Shown here piece after piece: positions 5,413 to 9,990 of a stretch of 9,990 bases of DNA. Source of the DNA: Bacteroidales bacterium UBA3856 (GTDB lineage: Bacteria; Bacteroidota; Bacteroidia; Bacteroidales; UBA932); the NCBI GenBank assembly GCA_002392525.1, contig DGHE01000068.1:1-9990 (forward strand), given 5' to 3'. The notes under the pieces are model-generated. The model was not told the origin of the DNA, searched no databases, and was given only the letters and a program-made list of their open reading frames with translations. The position numbers and the translations under genes were made by a program. Numbering within the stretch: position 1 is the first letter of the stretch; every line of letters starts with the position of its first letter.

Positions 5413-7131
5413 ATGAGAACACCTAACTATGACAAATACCCGGCAACAAAAGTAGGCGGCACCGTCTGCCTGGGCTGGGCGTCTATCGTGAAAAAACTTC
5501 ACTCTGCAGCAGCAGGCCCCCTCTTTGTCGATCACTACACCGGCGTCTACGAAGATGAACTGGCCCGGGAACTGGGCAAAGGCTTCGCGCGCGTCATCCG
5601 CATGCGCGATTATATGAAACCGGAAAAAGAAGTCCGGGAACTCACCAGCTGGTTCATGACAAGTGACGTTTTGTTCGGACATGTATGTGGCTTCACCCTG
5701 GAGGATTTCTTCCGGGCCGATGCTCTGGAAACCCTCCGGACGCAGCTTGAAGGAGCAGGGGAGGACACCCTTGTCATAGGAACCGGCGCCGCCCTGGTAA
5801 TGCCGGAAGGCGCCACCCTTGTATATGCCGATATGGCCCGCTGGGAAATCCAGCAGCGCTTCCGCCGCCACGAGGTATGCGGGCTTGGCGTAGACAACCG
5901 CGAAGACCCCGTCTCCATCCAATATAAAAGAGGCTACTTCATTGACTGGCGCGTCCTGGACCGCTACAAAGACACCCTCTTTACCCGTGTAGAATGGTGG
6001 CTGGACACCAACAAGGCAGGGGAGCCCAAGCTCATTTCCCGCGACTCCTTCCTGGAAGGTATGGCCAAGACCGCCCGCAAACCCTTCCGCGTAGTACCTT
6101 TCTTCGACCCCGCTCCCTGGGGCGGCCAGTGGATGAAGGACGTCTGCGACCTGGACCGCAGCGCCGCCAACTACGGCTGGTGCTTCGACTGCGTCCCCGA
6201 GGAAAACAGCCTCCTGCTGGAAGTGGACGGCGTCAAAGTGGAATTCCCCTCCGTAGACCTTGTGCTCACCCACAGCACCGAGCTCCTGGGCGTTCCCGTC
6301 GAAGGCCGTTTTGGCAAGGATTTCCCCATCCGCTTTGACTTCCTGGACACTATTGGCGGCGGCAACCTGAGCCTGCAGGTGCATCCTACCGCCCAGTTCA
6401 TAAGAGAACAGTTTGGCATGTCCTATACCCAGGACGAGAGCTACTACATCCTGGACGCCGGCGAAAACGCCTCCGTCTTCCTGGGCGTCAAGACCGGCGT
6501 GGACAAAGAAGCCATGCTGGAGGACCTCCGGGCTGCCCAGCGCGGAGAAAAGTCCTTCGACGCCTCCAAATACGTAAACCAGCTTCCGGCCAAAAAGCAC
6601 GACCACTTCCTCATTCCCGGAGGAACCATCCACTGCTCCGGCGCCGGCTCCATGGTACTCGAAATCAGTGCCACCCCCAACCTCTTTACCTTCAAGCTCT
6701 GGGACTGGGACCGCCTGGGCCTGGACGGAAAACCGCGCCCCATCAACGTAGAACGCGGCAGCAAAGTGATCCAGTGGTACCGCGACACCGAATACGTCCT
6801 TGCCAACCTCGCCAACCACTTTGAGCCCCTCGCAAAAGGCGATGGCTGGGAAGAGATAAAGACCGGCCTCCATCCCGCCGAGTTCATTGAGACCCGCCGC
6901 ATGCGCTTCACAAAAGCCGCACCCTTCCAAACCGGAGACTCTGTCCAAGTACTCAACCTGGTAGAAGGGGAGGAAGCCATTGTGGAAAGCCCCGAAGGCC
7001 GCTTCGAGCCCTTCACCGTCCATTACGCCGAGACCTTCATCATTCCGGCCTGCGTGGGGGAATATACCATAAGACCCACCGGAAACGAAGAATGCATGGT
7101 CATCCGCGCTTTCATTCGATTTAATCCCTAA
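5413..7131 (+). CDS. Class I mannose-6-phosphate isomerase (type I phosphomannose isomerase) with extra N-terminal domain
   Basis: Cytoplasmic zinc enzyme expected to interconvert mannose-6-phosphate and fructose-6-phosphate. The 572-residue protein has two parts. Residues about 1-220 form an alpha/beta-looking domain (GPLFVDHYTGVYEDELAREL, LVIGTGAALVMPEGATLVYA, DMARWEIQQRFRR) that is not part of ordinary ManA. Residues about 225-572 are the cupin-fold isomerase, opening with FFDPAPWGGQW (230-240). Predicted zinc ligands fit class I enzymes: Q322 and H324 in LSLQVHP, E342 in DESYYIL, and H407 in IPGGTIHCSG. DWDRLGLDGKPRPINVERG (about 431-449) matches the catalytic-arginine region of the short Bacillus-type enzymes. 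Normal ManA proteins are about 315-390 residues, so the N-terminal domain explains the length; similar long forms exist in Bacteroidetes and Firmicutes from memory. It is first in an operon with the ROK kinase, 9 nt downstream, which could supply its substrate. The start fits the short leader after the -7 box at 5379-5386. Confidence 0.88.
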   Translation: MRTPNYDKYPATKVGGTVCLGWASIVKKLHSAAAGPLFVDHYTGVYEDELARELGKGFARVIRMRDYMKPEKEVRELTSWFMTSDVLFGHVCGFTLEDFFRADALETLRTQLEGAGEDTLVIGTGAALVMPEGATLVYADMARWEIQQRFRRHEVCGLGVDNREDPVSIQYKRGYFIDWRVLDRYKDTLFTRVEWWLDTNKAGEPKLISRDSFLEGMAKTARKPFRVVPFFDPAPWGGQWMKDVCDLDRSAANYGWCFDCVPEENSLLLEVDGVKVEFPSVDLVLTHSTELLGVPVEGRFGKDFPIRFDFLDTIGGGNLSLQVHPTAQFIREQFGMSYTQDESYYILDAGENASVFLGVKTGVDKEAMLEDLRAAQRGEKSFDASKYVNQLPAKKHDHFLIPGGTIHCSGAGSMVLEISATPNLFTFKLWDWDRLGLDGKPRPINVERGSKVIQWYRDTEYVLANLANHFEPLAKGDGWEEIKTGLHPAEFIETRRMRFTKAAPFQTGDSVQVLNLVEGEEAIVESPEGRFEPFTVHYAETFIIPACVGEYTIRPTGNEECMVIRAFIRFNP

Positions 7132-7140
7132 AGAACACCT

Positions 7141-8220
7141 ATGTACGAGAAAGACACTAGAACTGTAATGACCCTGGATGCCGGCGGTACCAACTTCGTA
7201 TTCTCTGCCATCCGTGGCTGCGAAGAAGTGGTTACTCCGGTACGCCTCGATGCCGTAACCGACGACGTTGACCGCTGCCTTGCCGTGCTGGTCGACGGCT
7301 TCCGCCAGGTGAAAAACGCCCTCGCGGAAGAACCCGTCGCCATCAGCTTCGCCTTCCCCGGCCCCGCCGACTACGAAGCCGGCATCATCGGCGACCTCCC
7401 CAACTTCCCCTGTTTCCGGGGCGGCGTGGCCATGGGTCCCTACCTTTCCGAAGTATTTCAACTACCTGTATATATCAACAACGACGGCAACCTCTTCGCC
7501 TACGGTGAAGCCCTCGCCGGCGCCCTTCCGGCCCTGAACAAGGCCCTCGAAGAAGCCGGCAGCACCCACCGCTGCAAGAACCTCCTGGGCATTACGCTGG
7601 GCACCGGCTTCGGCGCCGGCGTGGTGCTGGACGGCACCCTCCTGAAGGGAGACAACGGCTGCGGCGGAGACGTCTGGCTCATGCGCAACGTCTTCACGCC
7701 CAGCATCATCGCAGAGGAGAACGTGAGCATCCGCGCCGTCAAACGCGTATACCGCGAGCTCTCCGGGGACACCACCCCGCTGGAGCCCAAGGATATTTTT
7801 GAGATTGCCGATGGCACCCGCCCCGGCGACGTCGCAGCCGCGAAGGAATCCTTCCGCCGGCTGGGAATAGCGGCGGCCGATGCCATCGCCCACGCCCTGG
7901 ACATTGTCGACGGCCTCGTGGTGATCGGCGGCGGCCTCTCCGGGGCATCGGCCTACATCCTGCCGGCCCTCACGGAAGCGCTGGGCCCCTGGCTTCAGAT
8001 GGAACCGCTGGACCTCACCACCGAAGACGGCCTGCGCCGTTTCCTGGAGGACCGCTCCGAGCTCATCCCCGTCCCCGGCAGCGACCGCTGCGTGCGCTAC
8101 CGCCGGGAAAAGAAATCAGGCATCACCGTAAGCCGCCTGGGCACCAGCAAGGCCGTTGCCCTGGGCGCCTACGCCTATGCCCTTTCCCAAATTGACCAAA
8201 CCAACAAATCCAAATACTAA
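7141..8220 (+). CDS. ROK-family sugar kinase, possibly mannokinase, lacking the canonical zinc site
   Basis: A 359-residue cytoplasmic kinase of the ROK/ASKHA fold, expected to transfer phosphate from ATP to the 6-hydroxyl of a hexose. Motifs: phosphate-1 loop LDAGGTNF (12-19), a substrate-side FAFPGPADYEAGII segment, INNDGN (112-117) with D115 as the likely catalytic base, phosphate-2 LGTGFGAG (153-160) and the adenosine-binding VIGGGLSG (261-268). In typical ROK proteins GxAGExGH is followed by CxCGxxGCxE, supplying a His and three Cys to zinc. Here the equivalent is GCGGDVWLMRN (173-183), with Leu where the His belongs, and no CxCGxxGC follows. From memory this is a conserved subfamily seen in Bacteroidetes rather than a broken gene. 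No HTH domain is present, so it is a kinase and not a NagC/XylR regulator. It sits 9 nt after the isomerase gene and 5 nt before susC; the partner isomerase suggests mannose, but glucose or fructose are possible. Confidence 0.87.
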   Translation: MYEKDTRTVMTLDAGGTNFVFSAIRGCEEVVTPVRLDAVTDDVDRCLAVLVDGFRQVKNALAEEPVAISFAFPGPADYEAGIIGDLPNFPCFRGGVAMGPYLSEVFQLPVYINNDGNLFAYGEALAGALPALNKALEEAGSTHRCKNLLGITLGTGFGAGVVLDGTLLKGDNGCGGDVWLMRNVFTPSIIAEENVSIRAVKRVYRELSGDTTPLEPKDIFEIADGTRPGDVAAAKESFRRLGIAAADAIAHALDIVDGLVVIGGGLSGASAYILPALTEALGPWLQMEPLDLTTEDGLRRFLEDRSELIPVPGSDRCVRYRREKKSGITVSRLGTSKAVALGAYAYALSQIDQTNKSKY

Positions 8221-8225
8221 TAGCA

Positions 8226-9990
8226 ATGAAACTATCCCAGTTCGCTGAACGCTGCAGTGCAAGCGCCTCCCGATTCCGGCTGGCGGCTGTGCTTGCCGTG
8301 CTCATTGGCGCTTCGGCAGGAAGCTCTGCCGTCGCACAGAACACCCACCGGGTTTCCGGTACGGTTGTTTCCAACGGAGAATCTGTCATTGGCGCTTCGG
8401 TCATGGTCAAAGGCACCACGCAAGGTGCAGTGACCGACGTTGACGGATTTTACACCATCCAGACCACGCCCAGTGCGGTGCTGGTCTTCTCTGCCATCGG
8501 CTACGAGCCCCAGGAGGTGAACGTGGCCGGCCGCACGAAGATTGACATCACCCTGGAAGAGTCCAGCCTCCTTCTGGACGACGCCGTGGTAGTGGGTTAC
8601 GGTGTGCAGAAGAAGGTGAACCTCACCGGCGCCGTGGCCTCCGTCTCCACCAAAGAACTGGAAGGCAAGCCCATCAACAACGTGCTGGAAGGTCTCCAGG
8701 GTACCACCCCCGGTCTCGTCATCCAGCAGGGAAGTTCCACTCCGGGCGGCGTTCCTTCCATGAACATCCGTGGTTACAACACCATGAACGACAACAATCC
8801 GCTAGTGATCATCGACGGAATCGAAGGCTCTCTGGCCAACCTGAATCCGAGTGACATTGAGCAGATTTCCGTTCTCAAGGATGCTTCCTCCACGGCTATC
8901 TACGGTTCCCGCGCTTCCAACGGCGTTATCCTGGTCACCACCAAGAAAGGCAGCGAAGGCGAGGTACATGTAGACTACGACATGAGCATGGGCTGGCAGC
9001 AGGCTACCGCCCTTCCTACCGTAGTGGATTCCTGGATCTATGCCGAGCTCTACAACGAGGCAGCCGTGAACTCCGGGCGCACCGTGAAGTTCGGCCCCGA
9101 GGAAATCGCAGCCTTCCGTAACGGCGGCACCAATGTAAAGTGGATCAATGAGCTGTACAAGAATTCAGCCATGCAGCACAACCACAACCTCTCCGTCACC
9201 GGCGGCACCAAGAACCTCTCCTACATGGCCTCCCTGGGTTATGTAGACCAGAACAGCCTGTTCAAGGGCCCCGACTACGGTTACAAGCGTTACAATGGCC
9301 GCATTAACCTGAGCCATAAAGTGGGCGAGCGCCTCACCGTGAACGCCACGGCCCAGTACACCCGCAACGTCATCAAGGACCACGCTTACTGGACGGAGTG
9401 GATCATCGAGCAGTGCAACCGCATGCCCGCCATCTATGAAATCAAGAATGCCGACGGCACCTACAACTATCCCTCCGGCTCCAACTCCAACTCCCTGGAG
9501 CGTTTGGAAACCGGCGGATACCGCCAGAGCCGCAACGAGGACGTGAGCGGAACCATCAACGCCGATTTCAAGATTATCGACGGCCTGCACCTGAATGCCA
9601 CCATCGGCGGACGTTCCATCAATAACGGCACGCACGAGAACCGCATGGCATCGGCCGCTGCCGCTTCCGGCGACAAGGAAAACCACATCTCCGAGTCTTC
9701 CTACCGCGCTACCAAGCTCACCACTACCGTCACGCTCAACTATGAGAAGACCTTTGGCCAGAAGCACAACTTTGCCGCCCTCGTGGGATATGCCTACGAA
9801 GGCGAATCGGCCAAAGACTATAATACCCAGCGTCTTACCGACAACTCCAAGTACGACATCTTCGTCGGCGGTCTCTCCGGCGACAAGGTTTCTAACGGCG
9901 GCGGCGCCTCCGACTGGTCCCTGTACTCTGCCTTCGGCCGCCTCACCTATAATTATGATGAGAAATACCTGGCAGAATTCAATATCCGTA
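8226..9990 (+). CDS. SusC/RagA-family TonB-linked outer-membrane transporter (partial, 3' end beyond window)
   Basis: Outer-membrane TonB-dependent importer of glycans, expected to pair with a SusD lipoprotein encoded just downstream. The visible 588 codons are open with no stop or frameshift; SusC proteins are usually about 1000 residues, so roughly the N-terminal half is present. Order of parts: signal peptide about 1-37, with a long basic n-region, hydrophobic LAAVLAVLIGAS and cleavage near AVA/Q; carboxypeptidase-regulatory-like domain about 43-112 (VSGTVVSNGESVIGASVMVK, TDVDGFYTI); the SusC hallmark DDAVVVGYGVQKK (118-130); plug domain about 130-243 (IRGYNTMNDNNPLVIIDGIEG, ISVLKDASSTAIYGSRASNG); then beta-barrel strands (for example YMASLGYVDQ, LSHKVGERLTVNATAQYT). 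The ATG lies 5 nt after the kinase stop with no promoter box seen in between, so it is probably co-transcribed with the isomerase and kinase. The glycan cannot be deduced from the visible part. Confidence 0.95.
   Translation, partial: MKLSQFAERCSASASRFRLAAVLAVLIGASAGSSAVAQNTHRVSGTVVSNGESVIGASVMVKGTTQGAVTDVDGFYTIQTTPSAVLVFSAIGYEPQEVNVAGRTKIDITLEESSLLLDDAVVVGYGVQKKVNLTGAVASVSTKELEGKPINNVLEGLQGTTPGLVIQQGSSTPGGVPSMNIRGYNTMNDNNPLVIIDGIEGSLANLNPSDIEQISVLKDASSTAIYGSRASNGVILVTTKKGSEGEVHVDYDMSMGWQQATALPTVVDSWIYAELYNEAAVNSGRTVKFGPEEIAAFRNGGTNVKWINELYKNSAMQHNHNLSVTGGTKNLSYMASLGYVDQNSLFKGPDYGYKRYNGRINLSHKVGERLTVNATAQYTRNVIKDHAYWTEWIIEQCNRMPAIYEIKNADGTYNYPSGSNSNSLERLETGGYRQSRNEDVSGTINADFKIIDGLHLNATIGGRSINNGTHENRMASAAAASGDKENHISESSYRATKLTTTVTLNYEKTFGQKHNFAALVGYAYEGESAKDYNTQRLTDNSKYDIFVGGLSGDKVSNGGGASDWSLYSAFGRLTYNYDEKYLAEFNIR

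Noticed and set aside
5404..7461. A 685-codon open frame on the minus strand opposite the isomerase and the start of the kinase gene.
   Set aside because: It is a shadow of the GC-rich codon pattern on the plus strand. Its translation is low-complexity Gly/Ala/Val/Phe-rich sequence with no motifs, while the plus-strand frames carry complete isomerase and ROK signatures.
7141..8220. ROK protein as a NagC/XylR-type repressor.
   Set aside because: There is no N-terminal helix-turn-helix; the phosphate-1 loop begins at residue 12 and the catalytic Asp is present, so a kinase is the better call.
8302..8400. A perfect 15-bp direct repeat TCATTGGCGCTTCGG at 8302-8316 and 8386-8400, 84 nt apart and in frame within susC.
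   Set aside because: Both copies encode IGAS in two unrelated places (signal peptide and the regulatory-like domain, where VIGASV is conserved). Chance through shared codon preference is the simplest explanation, although in-frame slippage is conceivable.
9165..9767. A 200-codon minus-strand open frame within susC.
   Set aside because: It is antisense to clear TonB-dependent receptor sequence and has a Val/Gly/Ala-rich composition typical of a shadow frame.

Overview
The window reads as a chromosome segment from a member of the Bacteroidota, most likely order Bacteroidales. Three things point there. The promoters carry the Bacteroidetes -7 box (TAnnTTTG), and I found no clear Shine-Dalgarno sequence before the genes examined. 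The right end holds a SusC/RagA-type TonB-dependent receptor with the usual N-terminal carboxypeptidase-regulatory-like domain. The left end holds a PIF1-like helicase with a C-terminal HTH_40-type tail, as is common in this group. Coding regions are GC-rich and intergenic promoters AT-rich. The species cannot be determined.

Left part (1-3378), housekeeping and unknowns: a PIF1/RecD-like helicase (126-2285) with its own promoter, then a tight three-gene operon (2425-3378). The operon encodes a conserved protein of unknown function, a DUF4250 protein and an 80-residue protein. Its genes are separated by 4 nt and then joined by an ATGA stop/start overlap.

Right part (3379-9990), a sugar-utilisation locus: an FHS-family (FucP-like) MFS sugar permease (3449-4603) converges on a GntR/UTRA repressor (4600-5322, minus strand), and their stop codons overlap. 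The repressor is divergent from an apparent operon of three genes: a two-part class I mannose-6-phosphate isomerase (5413-7131), a ROK-family sugar kinase (7141-8220) and a SusC-type outer-membrane transporter (8226 to the window end, truncated). Gaps in the operon are only 9 and 5 nt.

Inferred pathway: SusC (with a SusD expected beyond the window) imports a glycan across the outer membrane, the MFS permease carries a monosaccharide across the inner membrane, the ROK kinase phosphorylates it, and the isomerase converts mannose-6-phosphate to fructose-6-phosphate for glycolysis. Mannose is the best guess because of the isomerase, but the substrate is not proven.

The most interesting signal is regulatory. 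A perfect 12-bp palindrome (ATGTTCGAACAT, 3379-3390) just upstream of the permease promoter recurs with 10/12 identity (ATGTTCATACAT, 5400-5411) immediately before the isomerase start codon. This suggests one regulator, probably the GntR protein, ties the separate permease gene to the isomerase-kinase-SusC operon. Other points worth a look are the roughly 220-residue extra domain on the isomerase, the ROK kinase without the family's zinc site, and G-to-C skew shifts along several genes. I see no RNA genes, CRISPR arrays, insertion sequences or phage genes, and no gene-free stretch over 300 bases.
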